A DNA stretch of 64,000 bases from DYKG01 sp964596185 (GCA_964596185.1 CAZQUE010000005.1:1-64000); one strand, 5' to 3'; counted from the stretch's first letter, positions 44,001 to 53,221 are shown. Notes: generated by a model not told the origin, from the letters alone. Program-made: numbers and translations.

Positions 44001-46787
44001 GCCTCACTTACAGCCAACCGTGAGATAGAAGCTGCTCGCCGCAAGGAAACCGAAGAAAAACTGTCGGCAACCCTCGAAAGTATTGGCGATGGTATTCTTA
44101 CCACCAGCCTCGACTACATTGTCAAAAGCGTTAACCCGGCCGCAACACAGATTACCGGTTTCAGCAACAACGAAGCGGTTGGGCAGGAGCTGGAAAATAT
44201 TTTGATGCTGCAAGATGAAGAAAATCTCCGCGATCTTTTCAGGAAAAGCATCGACGAGCTAGTTCCAGTTCAGAACAAGGTGGTTAGAATTATCAACAAA
44301 TCAGGAAGAAGTCGGCAAATTGCCCTGACTTTTTCGGTCATTCGCGATGATAAGGGTGAAATATCCGGCCAGGTGGTAGTTTTCCGTGATATCACCGAAG
44401 AATTTCTGGTTAACGAAAGACTCAAGAACAGTGAAAATTCTCTAAAAACTATTTTCAGCAGTTTGCCGGTAGCCCTTGTAAGTATCGATCCCGCAAATCA
44501 TCGTATAGTCTCTGTCAACTCTGCTGCTGAAAGAATGATCGGACAGGAGGCAGCCAAGCTTGTTGGCCGACCATGCCGAGACTTTCTCTGCTGTAGTGAA
44601 GTTGGCAGTTGTCCGATAACCGATTTAAAACAGAAACTCGATTCGTCCCTTCGTTGTCTTAAAACAGCCGCTGGAATAGAACTGGATGTTCTCAAATCCG
44701 TAGTAGTATATCGTGATAACGGAAGAGATCTGCTACTTGAATCATTCGTAGACATAACCGAATTGAAAAAGACTCAGGAAAAACTGCAAAGAACACTGAA
44801 GGAATTGGAATTTTCAAACAATCAATTGAGTGAAGCGATAAAACAGGCAACAGACCTAAAGATACAGGCAGAGCAGGCAAGCATCGCCAAATCCAATTTT
44901 CTTGCCAATATGAGCCATGAGATTCGTACGCCAATGAACGGAATTATCGGCATGACCGAACTTTTGAATGACTCCGGTCTGAATGAAGAGCAGAGGCAAT
45001 ACGCACAAATAATTAGAACCAGCAGTCTCACGCTAATGGCATTGATTAACGACATTCTCGATGTTTCAAAAATTGAAGCGGGCAAACTCGAACTTGAAAA
45101 AATTGAGTTCAACTTTCCGGCTCTACTCGATGAATTTGCAAGTTTGATTGCCTTCAGAGCCTATGAAAAAAACCTGGATTTCAATTTCATCTGTGATCCT
45201 GAGATTCCTCATCTGGTCTACGGAGACCCAATGCGCCTGCGCCAGATTCTTGAGAATCTCGGCAATAACGCCCTGAAATTTACCAGAAAAGGTGAAATTT
45301 GTTTTAGCATCGAAGTCACGAGCAAAGAAGATTCAAACATAAAAATTAAATTTATGCTTAAAGATACCGGAATCGGCATACACCCGGACAAACTGAGAAA
45401 TTTGTTCGCCCCCTTCGTTCAGGCAGACAGTTCAACAACAAGAAAATTCGGCGGAACCGGCCTTGGACTGGCTATCTGCAAAAATCTCATCGAACTTATG
45501 GGTGGCCAGATCAATATCGAAAGTGTACCAGAACAAGGCTCAATCTTCTGGTTTGAGCTTGGACTGCCCTGTTCCGAAAACGAAAAAGAGCTCACCAGAA
45601 CAAAGAATAAGCGAATTATACTGGCTGAGGAAAATTCATCGGCCCGTGATTCTTTTAAAAAGATTTGTCAACCATGCGACTTCAAGTCATTTTCCAATCT
45701 GGAAAAGCTTTTCATATACCTGCAGTCGGTTAGCAAAACTGACGAAGAGCCAGACTTCATTCTGATCGGTAACAGTGCCCAGGTTGCCCACCCAAATGAA
45801 TTCGCCAAAAGAATTGGCTCGATTGATCTGCAGAATGATCCGGTCAAAGTTCTCATACTTCCGCAGGGCGTGCGCTATGATGTAAGAAGAGCAAGAAAAA
45901 AGGGATACGATGGCTTCATCTACAAACCTGTCAGCCCTGATAGATTTCACGAGCTGCTTCAGAAAGGCCGTGAATTCTGGAAAAACGAATACGAAAAGAT
46001 CGCTGCTGAAGCCCAGATTAAGACAGATAAGTCCCCAGATTTCAAACCCAAAATTCTTCTTGCCGAAGACAATTTGACCAATCAACAAGTTGCCGTCGGC
46101 ATAGTCAAAAAATTGGGTTATGAAATCGAAGTGGTAGAAAACGGACGAGAAGCTGTAAAAGCCGTTGCCGGCGGGAATTTTGACCTCATCCTCATGGACT
46201 GTCAGATGCCGGAAATGGATGGTTTCGAGGCCACCAGCGTCATTCGCCGGGAGCTGAAAAATGGCGCAACAATTCCGATTGTAGCCCTAACTGCTCACGC
46301 TCTCAAAGGCTATCGCGAAAAATGTATAAATTGTGGTATGAATGACTATATTGCCAAACCATTCAATGCCTCGGAACTGGCAAAAATCTTGCAAAAATGG
46401 ATCTCCAGTGGGCAAAATCGCCCCAGCCAGACCGGAAAAAAAGAAATTTCTTTGCCAATATTCGATCGAAATATTATGCTTGAGCGGGTAATGGATGATC
46501 AGAAAATCATGACCAGCATTGTGTATTCATTTATTTCTGACATGAATTTGCAGATTGAGAAGCTTGACTCTTTGTTGTCCCATGGCAATTTAAATGATTT
46601 GGCCGGTTTCGCCCACAAACTGAAAGGCGCCGCCGGCAACGTCAGTGCGTTAAGATTGAATCGCAGTGCTGAAAATCTTGAAAAGGCAATAAAAGAAAAT
46701 AAAACCGATGATCTGACGCAGATGGTCGCTGAAATTAAAAAGGACTTTCGAGAATTCGCAAACTATTTTGAGGAAGAGAAGATATGA
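41016..46787 (+). CDS. Giant hybrid histidine kinase: CHASE4, CHASE, Cache-like, two PAS, HisKA, ATPase, two receivers, HPt
   Basis: 1923 residues. Three extracytoplasmic sensor regions alternate with membrane helices: a CHASE4-type domain (about 45-280, with HARDWAVWDEIYEYL), a CHASE-like domain (about 360-630), and a Cache-like domain (about 705-960, after a membrane helix near 680). Cytoplasmic parts are PAS (about 1010-1130), PAS (about 1140-1250), HisKA with SHEIRTP (His1301), ATPase (DTGIGI, GTGLGL), receiver 1, receiver 2 with Asp1728 in LILMDCQMP, and an HPt with AHKLKGAAG (His1867). Receiver 1 lacks the phosphoacceptor Asp (EPDFILIGN), so it is probably inactive. A full internal phosphorelay is therefore possible. 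The TTG start at 41016 has no clear ribosome binding site. Confidence 0.9.
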   Translation: MNEGLIKDSTVETHRKKRLFFLWLLAILIFLISFSALIFEELLIARLNKSDKELALNGLAYVDQSLAQHTERIKTHARDWAVWDEIYEYLRYQNPAFYKSSLGADSIRSAGIGCLIITDVDGAIVATTTINQETGDASFYEEFSSEKFPNDLLSALSFISNSTGNSGIFNSSNGLKLFAAHPVLRSDSSGPPSGAVFMAIDFNEKLFEKIRFKGLRKLAIEPYNTKTISDPALFRQIPNQVYVKDNQDYWLIHKIKHDYSGRPVAIITLEINKQFKTFAKSTFISALTLLIICLVILVVFQNSIQVDSAADFKSMKDSIPNQPFYYRPVFWATIAGLLVTSVLFFAVRSEELEDRHNRFIEEAETGIQKLRLRMDNIKLSLKSVRSFYNSSETVNPDEFKGFCEDIIKESQSLNTIFWVPRVYLHERRAFEAQASIDFSGYRITEVFGENQIKTADDRDQFFPVLFLHPRLGNEVCIGLDLSDRELDPASIQKSIKSGEAFISKPFKAIQERGQRLSLIVAVPVYQQSDKVPVALSRNSLFKGFVAGIVDIETLFRGISSEDEIGIAAFSAVNGKLVPFFHNPGWPEFGYETQHEFNYANWHIVLKIFSNHGRESFKWHWKTIFALIIGFLICALFISISWHQESRVQIIYSVLAEAQAGELMKEISIKSKILWPAAASIFLFLLLLLFIKSDFDYERTRQRSQDLTTRIKQIWEQNLRKEAQLLKIQLDNLEHDEEMQQLFLNQQREKLLQYCRDRFSRIQENNGITHFYFINPDSRVFLRVHAADRHGDQITRKTLQSTIETGKDNHGIEFGPLGTFSLRCVRPWKFANKVQGYLELGKEIEHLLSDLNEAAGENLFVAINKKAVSKESFELGRKVFNLSGNWDDFENFVIISQSLTTLPESVKSFLKINQIDALRNRFAEFKDQGRSWNCFSFPIQALDKQNIAEIFILQNMTDENSARRKELLLSLIGSLVIFAAMFLLVSFYLGGIESRIASLTANREIEAARRKETEEKLSATLESIGDGILTTSLDYIVKSVNPAATQITGFSNNEAVGQELENILMLQDEENLRDLFRKSIDELVPVQNKVVRIINKSGRSRQIALTFSVIRDDKGEISGQVVVFRDITEEFLVNERLKNSENSLKTIFSSLPVALVSIDPANHRIVSVNSAAERMIGQEAAKLVGRPCRDFLCCSEVGSCPITDLKQKLDSSLRCLKTAAGIELDVLKSVVVYRDNGRDLLLESFVDITELKKTQEKLQRTLKELEFSNNQLSEAIKQATDLKIQAEQASIAKSNFLANMSHEIRTPMNGIIGMTELLNDSGLNEEQRQYAQIIRTSSLTLMALINDILDVSKIEAGKLELEKIEFNFPALLDEFASLIAFRAYEKNLDFNFICDPEIPHLVYGDPMRLRQILENLGNNALKFTRKGEICFSIEVTSKEDSNIKIKFMLKDTGIGIHPDKLRNLFAPFVQADSSTTRKFGGTGLGLAICKNLIELMGGQINIESVPEQGSIFWFELGLPCSENEKELTRTKNKRIILAEENSSARDSFKKICQPCDFKSFSNLEKLFIYLQSVSKTDEEPDFILIGNSAQVAHPNEFAKRIGSIDLQNDPVKVLILPQGVRYDVRRARKKGYDGFIYKPVSPDRFHELLQKGREFWKNEYEKIAAEAQIKTDKSPDFKPKILLAEDNLTNQQVAVGIVKKLGYEIEVVENGREAVKAVAGGNFDLILMDCQMPEMDGFEATSVIRRELKNGATIPIVALTAHALKGYREKCINCGMNDYIAKPFNASELAKILQKWISSGQNRPSQTGKKEISLPIFDRNIMLERVMDDQKIMTSIVYSFISDMNLQIEKLDSLLSHGNLNDLAGFAHKLKGAAGNVSALRLNRSAENLEKAIKENKTDDLTQMVAEIKKDFREFANYFEEEKI

Positions 46788-47443
46788 AGATTCTAGTTGT
46801 TGACGATGACAAAACCTCAAGAATAATGCTAAAGGCAATTCTTGAAAAATGGCAATTCGAGGTGGTCGAAGCAGATAACGGGCTTGCTGCCTGGGAAATC
46901 CTTTCCGGAGAAGACTATCCAAGACTGCTGATAATTGACTGGATGATGCCTGAGATGACCGGGCTTGAATTATGTCGCAAAATCACTCAAGAACATAATC
47001 GCCAGCAATTCTACATCTTGATGCTGACAGCCAGAGGAGAACGACAGGATCTTATTGAAGGCCTGAATGCAGGCGCAGATGATTTTTCGGCAAAGCCATG
47101 GAATAACGAAGAGTTGCATGCCAGGATCAACGTTGGCTGCCGCATGCTTCAGCTTCAAGAGAAAGCCGCCCAGGAGCAGAAACTTCAGGGCGTGCTCGAG
47201 ATGGCCGGAGCTGTCTGTCACGAGCTCAACCAGCCACTGCAGGTAGCACTAGGTTATGCGGACATGCTGATGCTGGCTATTCAAGAAGACGATTCGCGCA
47301 GAGAGGCTCTTGAAAAAATCTCTGAAAGTATTGTCAAAATGGGCGAGCTGACCAGAAAAATAATGAATATAACCGACATGAAGACCATTTCTTATCTTGA
47401 AGGTTACAGCAAAATCATCGACATTCACAAATCATCTAAATGA
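46784..47443 (+). CDS. Response regulator with a kinase-type DHp domain but no ATPase
   Basis: 219 residues overlapping the giant kinase gene by four bases (ATGA), so made with it. Residues 1-120 are an intact receiver (VVDDDKTS, phosphoacceptor Asp in LLIIDWMMPEM, Lys in SAKPW). Residues 135-200 (LEMAGAVCHELNQPLQVALGYADML) look like the dimerisation/phosphoacceptor part of a histidine kinase with HELNQP, but the chain ends before any ATPase domain. It could receive phosphate from the giant kinase HPt and relay it through the second His, or be a truncated kinase. Its 3' end overlaps azoR by 8 bp. Confidence 0.82.
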   Translation: MKILVVDDDKTSRIMLKAILEKWQFEVVEADNGLAAWEILSGEDYPRLLIIDWMMPEMTGLELCRKITQEHNRQQFYILMLTARGERQDLIEGLNAGADDFSAKPWNNEELHARINVGCRMLQLQEKAAQEQKLQGVLEMAGAVCHELNQPLQVALGYADMLMLAIQEDDSRREALEKISESIVKMGELTRKIMNITDMKTISYLEGYSKIIDIHKSSK

Positions 47444-48056
47444 CGATCTTTTTAGCCTGCTCAACAGCCGCCTGCAATTTCTGAGTGCGCACTTCCGCTC
47501 CACCAGCATCCATGGGCTGAGCACTTATAAAGGTCTGATCGGTCATTCCCAGAAATGCAAAAACCTGCTCAAGATAAGGGCGAAGCTTGTCATAAGCAGC
47601 GAAACTGCTGTCCGGGCCGTAATCTCCGCCATGACTGGTAACGACAAAAAGCTTTTTACCTGTAAGCATGCCCTCCGGGCCGTTTGCCCCATAGCGAAAG
47701 GTAAAGCCTGGCTGGGCCACAATGTCAATGTAGTGCTTGAGACGATAAGGAAGGCTGAAATTCCACATTGGAGTGCTAACAATGACGATATCTGCGGATT
47801 TAAGCCGATCGATGTGGACAATTATTTCATGCCATGATTTTTCGGCGTCACCAGCCAACTCTTCACCATTCATCAACATGTACTTACCGCCAACTCTGGT
47901 AACGTTCATTTCAGGCAAAGCTTCGGAAAATACGTTGAGTTCATCAAGTTCAATGGCTGTCTGTAATTTCAGACTTTCAAGCAAAGCCCGTGAGATTTTC
48001 AGGGTTCTCGAATTTTCTTCACGCGGACTGGCAATTATATGTAAAACCTTTTTCAT
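47436..48056 (-). CDS. azoR: FMN-dependent NADH:quinone reductase/azoreductase
   Basis: 206 residues. The N-terminal flavin-binding segment HIIASPREENSRTLKISRALLE and the strand-turn STPMWNFSLPYRLKHYIDIVAQPGFTF are standard AzoR features. The enzyme reduces quinones and azo compounds by two electrons, guarding against electrophile stress. The ATG at 48056 follows AGGAGAACAAT. It lies 41 bases after the MarR gene on the same strand, a common MarR-azoreductase pair (as in MhqR systems). Confidence 0.92.
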   Translation of the reverse strand: MKKVLHIIASPREENSRTLKISRALLESLKLQTAIELDELNVFSEALPEMNVTRVGGKYMLMNGEELAGDAEKSWHEIIVHIDRLKSADIVIVSTPMWNFSLPYRLKHYIDIVAQPGFTFRYGANGPEGMLTGKKLFVVTSHGGDYGPDSSFAAYDKLRPYLEQVFAFLGMTDQTFISAQPMDAGGAEVRTQKLQAAVEQAKKIVI

Positions 48057-48097
48057 ATTGTTCTCCTGAGAAATAATAATTTTTGAGACTATGGCAT

Positions 48098-48550
48098 CTA
48101 TTTGGCAGTTCCAGCACCAACTTTTCGGCACAGATCTGCAAGCATTATCTGCTCATCATGGTTCAAGACGCTCATTCTGGAAGTGATCAAATCAACATGA
48201 TCAGGAAATATCCTTCTGATAAGTTCTTCACCTCTATCGGTTAACTCTATCCAATAGAATCTTCGGTCATCGTCTCTTCTAGTTCTCTGAACCAGATTGT
48301 TTTTTACCAGATTATCTATAACCATTGTCAGATTTCCGCCGCTTTTGAGTATCTTTTCAGCAAGCAGTTTTTGAGGCATTGGCCCAAGGTGATATAGAGC
48401 TTCGATTACACCAAACTGTGATTCGGTCAGGCCATTATCGGTTATGACTCTGCTACAGTCTGATGAAACCGAATTGCTGGCTCTTACCAATTTGATAAAG
48501 GTATTCAAAGCTTGGACCTGTTGCTGACTTCCTTTAAATTTTGTTGTCAT
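48098..48550 (-). CDS. MarR family transcriptional regulator
   Basis: 150 residues with a winged helix (about 40-115: LTESQFGVIEALYHLGPMPQKLLAEKILKSGGNLTMVIDNLVKNNLVQR, then the wing RRDDDRRFYWIELTDRG). It probably represses itself and the azoreductase gene that follows. A single Cys near the N-terminus (SSDCSR) and one near the end (DLCRK) could sense electrophiles, by analogy with other members. A 12-bp palindrome TTTAATATTAAA (48572-48583) lies 22 bases upstream as a candidate operator. Confidence 0.88.
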   Translation of the reverse strand: MTTKFKGSQQQVQALNTFIKLVRASNSVSSDCSRVITDNGLTESQFGVIEALYHLGPMPQKLLAEKILKSGGNLTMVIDNLVKNNLVQRTRRDDDRRFYWIELTDRGEELIRRIFPDHVDLITSRMSVLNHDEQIMLADLCRKVGAGTAK

Positions 48551-48662
48551 GATGTACTCTTTTGCAATTAATTTAATATTAAAGTATTTAACATTGTTGT
48601 GTTTGTCAAATAATTTAAAAATTGAGAGAACTTTTTTAGAACTTTTCTCATACTATGGTAAA

Positions 48663-51152
48663 ATGTCACCTGTAATATCACAGCTTTACTCAGGAATGGT
48701 CTTGGAATTGGATCGCATAATTAAAGGGAAAAATCTGTCGAGGCGTGGTTTCCTTCTCGGGGTAGTGCTTCTCGTGTGCATTCTTATGGCTGTTTTCATT
48801 TTTTCCTTTAACAGCATTGTTCGACAAAGAAACATCCAGGCACATCATCTGATGATTTCAGAAACAGCCAATTATCTGGCAATCTCAGGCTTGCGCCTGC
48901 TCAGCGACAAACTGGGATCTTCATACGAAGCAACAATTAAAGCCAGTTGCCCCGATCTTTTTACCAAAACCGCAGAGGAAATAGGGACATCAATTGACAT
49001 CACCAGTTCAAACCCTATCTGCGACACAGTTCGTGCCGATTTTCAGAATTTTCTCGACAACCTCGACGAACTACACGACACATCCAGCGGGTATCCCATC
49101 TGCCATTCCATGGATGTCAGACTTGAAGATATTCACCGCCTGGCCCCTGACACAACAGCGGTACAGTTGCAAGCCGGGCGTGATCCGGTTGAAAAATGCG
49201 GACAGATCGTCGTCAGATGCACCGTTGAATTTCGAGGACTCAAGCGTCAGGCCACCCTCGCGCGACAGTTTCGTGTGGTGAGTATGGTCCCGGGAGCGGT
49301 CAGCAGATTTTCCCTGTTCGTTAAGAAAACCCCTTATCCAGATTCCTACAATTCCATGGGTGTAAAATTCGATGGAGCGGTGGACACTGCCTATCAGCAC
49401 CCACCAGCGCAAAACAAAACCTATCAGGCACCACTACTGATTTTCAACGGAACCGACACTGCCACCATCAATAACGATATCGCTGAAAGAACGGACATCG
49501 ATGATAAAAAGCATCTAAGATCGCGCGGCTGGATCTTTCTTGGCCCTGCAGGTGCCGCCGCAGATGAAGCAGTGTTTATCAAGATTCCATCCGGGTTCAA
49601 TTCGATGACTGGTGGTCACTTTATGCTCGGCTGGCCATCGCTTTCTGCCATGCCGGTTCTGGCCCCCGAAACAATCGATGATCCTACAAACTTTGCCCCT
49701 GATTCTGATTTTCCGGAGCACGAATATGACCTGGGCGCAAAATTCCAGGGTTTCTACACCTGGGAGGACGGAAATCCTTACGGTGCCGGAGGGCAAAACA
49801 TGTGGCCAGGCCTGGCTGCTGGCCCAACCTTTGTCCCAGCGGATCATCTCAGATCTGCCTCGACCTGGCTTTATCCATTCGGCAATCGGTCAAAAGCATC
49901 GCGAACCTTGGTATTCGGACCAGTCCTCGCAGGATTTTTAAAAGTCTATTTTTACCGTGGCAAAAACACTCTCACCGGAGCCACGTACAAAGGCATGTGG
50001 GATGGCATGTCGGAGAGCCTCTACGACTCGAAGATCACTGCCAATCATGGCATTGAAAGTTTTGCTGCCATTTTTGACGCACCGATAAATCCTCCTATTC
50101 CTGGCGCGGATTTTTTCAAGAATGGTTACAACAGTTTCAGCAAACTGATGCCCTACAACAGCCTTCCGGATCCATCTTCAACCCTGCCAAGCAATGGAAT
50201 TGCCTTGAATCTTATCTTTGATTTCATGAAGTATAAACGTGCCGCATATCCGCAGTTGCTTTCTGCTCCCGGAATCTGCGCACTTTCATACGATGCCGAA
50301 AGATTTCTGGTTCCCCAGTCTGACGAAATGCGAACCTGCCCGGTTAAAGGGATTCATCCCTATGATGAAACCGGCATTTACTTTGAAGAAAACGGCCAAT
50401 ATGACCCGAATGCATATCCCGACAATTGCTATTTTTATGGCGACCTGAGTTCATTGACCGTTTTTAATTCAAATCTTTTTTCAAATCGCATCACCCACAA
50501 AATAGACCTGAAATCATGTGCGAATCTTGCTGAAGAACAGGATGCCATGGAAAAATTCCTTTACAAAAAGATTGGCAGCGGCCCCGGAGCCAGAAATGAA
50601 ACCGATAAAACCGGCATATTCCTAATCAAGAGAAGGGCTGGGGTCACTGACAGCTATGCCGATGCCCTGAAGATTTCTTCGTTGCCTCTTACGATAGTAG
50701 AACCACAGATAGTAATTCTTGACCGTGGCAGCCTGGTCATTGAACATGATGTAACCGCCAATATGGTCGATGGCGCACCCGAGAAGCTTTTTTCCTTGGC
50801 TTTAGTTAACGGCAACTTCTATTTGCACGGTTCAGGCTTCACCAGAAAAATCCATGCTTATCTCATTTCACTCAACCCAAATTCAGGTCGTCTTCTTAAG
50901 CCCCCAAGTCCAGGTGGACCACAGGCCTTCGAAATTCATGGCGGACTCGCGCTTACCGAAATTGGCCTGTATGAAGACCCTATGACTGATCCGAAAAATT
51001 ATCTAGGTAGCACGATGCTGCATTTTACCAATGGCGGAGAAATCAATTACAATCCTCGTTTCAATCCATCATCTCCAGCCTACAAGAATTCACGGGTATT
51101 TGTCATTGAAGACACTGCCGGAAAATTTTCGGTAGAAGGAGCGGGATCATGA
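48663..51152 (+). CDS. Large pilus/secretion-associated protein with an N-terminal membrane anchor
   Basis: About 829 residues. After a short basic leader, RRGFLLGVVLLVCILMAVFIFSFNSIVRQ resembles the N-terminal helix of type IV minor pilin or GspK/PilX-like proteins, but Glu5 is missing. The rest is a large extracellular domain with many aromatic and Gly/Pro turns and no recognised fold. It overlaps the next gene by four bases (ATGA); that gene and the following one carry clear prepilin-like N-termini, so the three form a pilus or pseudopilus unit. The start is uncertain: ATG at 48663 or 48696. Confidence 0.65.
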   Translation: MSPVISQLYSGMVLELDRIIKGKNLSRRGFLLGVVLLVCILMAVFIFSFNSIVRQRNIQAHHLMISETANYLAISGLRLLSDKLGSSYEATIKASCPDLFTKTAEEIGTSIDITSSNPICDTVRADFQNFLDNLDELHDTSSGYPICHSMDVRLEDIHRLAPDTTAVQLQAGRDPVEKCGQIVVRCTVEFRGLKRQATLARQFRVVSMVPGAVSRFSLFVKKTPYPDSYNSMGVKFDGAVDTAYQHPPAQNKTYQAPLLIFNGTDTATINNDIAERTDIDDKKHLRSRGWIFLGPAGAAADEAVFIKIPSGFNSMTGGHFMLGWPSLSAMPVLAPETIDDPTNFAPDSDFPEHEYDLGAKFQGFYTWEDGNPYGAGGQNMWPGLAAGPTFVPADHLRSASTWLYPFGNRSKASRTLVFGPVLAGFLKVYFYRGKNTLTGATYKGMWDGMSESLYDSKITANHGIESFAAIFDAPINPPIPGADFFKNGYNSFSKLMPYNSLPDPSSTLPSNGIALNLIFDFMKYKRAAYPQLLSAPGICALSYDAERFLVPQSDEMRTCPVKGIHPYDETGIYFEENGQYDPNAYPDNCYFYGDLSSLTVFNSNLFSNRITHKIDLKSCANLAEEQDAMEKFLYKKIGSGPGARNETDKTGIFLIKRRAGVTDSYADALKISSLPLTIVEPQIVILDRGSLVIEHDVTANMVDGAPEKLFSLALVNGNFYLHGSGFTRKIHAYLISLNPNSGRLLKPPSPGGPQAFEIHGGLALTEIGLYEDPMTDPKNYLGSTMLHFTNGGEINYNPRFNPSSPAYKNSRVFVIEDTAGKFSVEGAGS

Positions 51153-51697
51153 AAAAGTTGCGCTTCGGTCTTTCCATGGTTGAGATCATGGTTGCAGTTT
51201 TCATTATTGGTCTGGCAGTAGGTCCTCTCATTGGTGTATTGAGCTCATCGAACAAAATGAGCAATGCTTCGATTTATGAAGAAACGGCTGTTCATTATGC
51301 TCGAGAAATTTCCGATCAGCTGCTGCGCCTTGCACCAAATCTCAATGACATTGTCGGCGATGCCCAGAGCTTAACCGGCGACTCAAGTTTGAATTTGGCC
51401 AGCATACTGAACGACAATGGTTTTCGCAGCAAGTTGGAAGATCATTTACCTGCGGCCGAAGCAATTCCCTTGCAGATCAATGGCAATGAACTGCCTGTTC
51501 GCCTTTTGATATCACCTCTTGACCCGGCTTTTACCAAGCGTCGAATAACAGCTACCGCCCTCGATACCTCTTCAAATACCCTGTTAAAAGTCGATCGTTT
51601 CTGGAAAGTCAAAATTGAGTTGGCCTGGGTTGACAAAAACTCTGGCCGAGACAGTCCCCGAAAGGTAATCATGACTGTTTTGCTGAAGGAGGGCTAA
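51149..51697 (+). CDS. Type IV pilin-like (pseudopilin) protein
   Basis: 182 residues. The N-terminus RFG-LSMVEIMVAVFIIGLAVGP is a prepilin signal: cleavage after Gly, Glu at position 5 and a hydrophobic helix. The remainder is a small globular domain of mixed strands. It overlaps the upstream gene by four bases and precedes a second pseudopilin by three bases. It is likely a minor pseudopilin assembled by a type II secretion or type IV pilus machine encoded elsewhere. Confidence 0.82.
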   Translation: MKKLRFGLSMVEIMVAVFIIGLAVGPLIGVLSSSNKMSNASIYEETAVHYAREISDQLLRLAPNLNDIVGDAQSLTGDSSLNLASILNDNGFRSKLEDHLPAAEAIPLQINGNELPVRLLISPLDPAFTKRRITATALDTSSNTLLKVDRFWKVKIELAWVDKNSGRDSPRKVIMTVLLKEG

Positions 51698-51700
51698 GCA

Positions 51701-52312
51701 GTGAGTTTTTTTCAGAAAAAGGCTGCGTTCACGTTTGTCGAGGCATTAATCGTGACGGTAATCGCCTGTTCATTGATGATTGCCATTCAGGCTTTTTTTT
51801 CGCATGCAGTGCGCACGACTCTGAAGGGGCAGGACAATCTTGATTCAATTCGAGCAGCCAGCCAGATTTTTTCCAGCCTTCGCAAAGACATGCTGACCTT
51901 TACTTCGCTTTCAACCCAGGGGGCAATATCTACCATCAGCTTAACAAGCACGAATATTCCTGCCACAGCTACTTTTTCCCAGATTCTCAGAATAAAGAAA
52001 CCAAAAGAAATCGTGACCTATTCTCTTGTAACCTCTGGCAGTAAAAAATACGTTGAAAGGGTAATGCAAAGCCCTGATTATCCCACTCCTCAGCGCAAGC
52101 TTTTTGGTGTGCCGCGAATGAAAGATTTTGGGGTGATGTATGTCCGAACCCCAAATAAGATAAATTCGATGATCAAGGGCGCAGGCCAACTGCTGGTGAA
52201 GCTTGCTATCGATTCAGAGAATGAGAGATTCGCAACAAAAGAGCTCAATCTGACTTCGGTCTTTTTTTCTGAACGTTTATCTGATAGCGATTGGAATTAT
52301 CTGGATTTTTAA
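51701..52312 (+). CDS. Second prepilin-like protein
   Basis: 203 residues starting at GTG. KKAA-FTFVEALIVTVIACSLMIAIQAFF is prepilin-like with Glu5, but the residue before the expected cleavage is Ala rather than Gly, a known less common variant. The long first helix continues through the membrane into a beta-rich C-terminus, as in GspJ/PilW-type proteins. It closes the three-gene pseudopilin unit. Confidence 0.78.
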   Translation: MSFFQKKAAFTFVEALIVTVIACSLMIAIQAFFSHAVRTTLKGQDNLDSIRAASQIFSSLRKDMLTFTSLSTQGAISTISLTSTNIPATATFSQILRIKKPKEIVTYSLVTSGSKKYVERVMQSPDYPTPQRKLFGVPRMKDFGVMYVRTPNKINSMIKGAGQLLVKLAIDSENERFATKELNLTSVFFSERLSDSDWNYLDF

Positions 52313-52377
52313 ATTTTTGTAACCTTTGTTGTTTTTTTTTCATAGATGAAATTAGATGATGGAAATGAGGTAAATGA

Positions 52378-53193
52378 ATGAAAGGGTCCGTAAAATCAGT
52401 TTTTTTTCTGCTGATTGCTTTTTCCGTCCTTTCAGGGCAATGCATGGCCCAGAGCGCTAATGGGCAAACCCCAAACAATCAGAATCCAGTGGCAACAACC
52501 ACCGAAGATCTGAGTTCCCTTAGCCAGACAAGTGCCAAAAGTCAAAATGAAAAGGCGACTGAGTCGGCATCTGGATACACCCAGGATGAAGATACCAACA
52601 GCCTTGAAAAGGCTGTTTCCACATTCAACGAACAATATTGCCCGCCTGAACCACCAATACGGCAAATAGACCAAGAAGCTCTGCTCAGGCTTATTAAAGC
52701 TGAACTGATACGGCGAGCCGACCTTGATAAGTATGAAAAAATGGTATTGGTGGATGGAAAGGTATTCAAGAAGGAAGAAAAAAAAGATGAAAAGCCGGTA
52801 CAAGAGCCAAAACCACAGCCTTCGAAAGCAACCAGCAAAAATCTTTTCGGATCGATAGAAACGGCCGGCGAAGAGATCGACCAGAATAAAACCCGAGGCC
52901 AGACAGATGGCAACATAAAACCAGAACAGGTTTTAAAGCTTAAAAGAAGAAAAGTTGTCTACCGCGATAAAGACAACCAGTTGAAGGAGATGGAAATGCA
53001 TTCTCCGCCAAAGTTTCCAGCAAAAAAGAAAAAGGTCATTGGTAAAAGAGGCCGCAAAATAAAAGATTTTGCGACGACAATAATGGTTCCCAAAGACACA
53101 GATGGAGAAAAGAGTGATTTATCTGCCTTTGATGATATGCCTTCTGCGGATGCATGGATCGAAGAAGGAAGCAACCCAGGCAGCTCAAAGTAA
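52378..53193 (+). CDS. Secreted, highly charged low-complexity protein
   Basis: 271 residues. Signal peptide (SVFFLLIAFSVLSGQCMA), then a Ser/Asn/Gln/Thr-rich stretch (to about 75), a helical section (QEALLRLIKAELIRRADLDKYEKMVL), and a long Lys/Glu/Pro-rich segment ending in a strongly basic patch (KFPAKKKKVIGKRGRKIK). No family is recognised. It lies between the pseudopilin genes and another secreted coiled-coil gene, 28 bases before the latter, so a role in the same surface apparatus is possible. Confidence 0.6.
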   Translation: MKGSVKSVFFLLIAFSVLSGQCMAQSANGQTPNNQNPVATTTEDLSSLSQTSAKSQNEKATESASGYTQDEDTNSLEKAVSTFNEQYCPPEPPIRQIDQEALLRLIKAELIRRADLDKYEKMVLVDGKVFKKEEKKDEKPVQEPKPQPSKATSKNLFGSIETAGEEIDQNKTRGQTDGNIKPEQVLKLKRRKVVYRDKDNQLKEMEMHSPPKFPAKKKKVIGKRGRKIKDFATTIMVPKDTDGEKSDLSAFDDMPSADAWIEEGSNPGSSK

Positions 53194-53221
53194 AAAGTAA
53201 ATTTTCAGGAGGAGTTTATTT

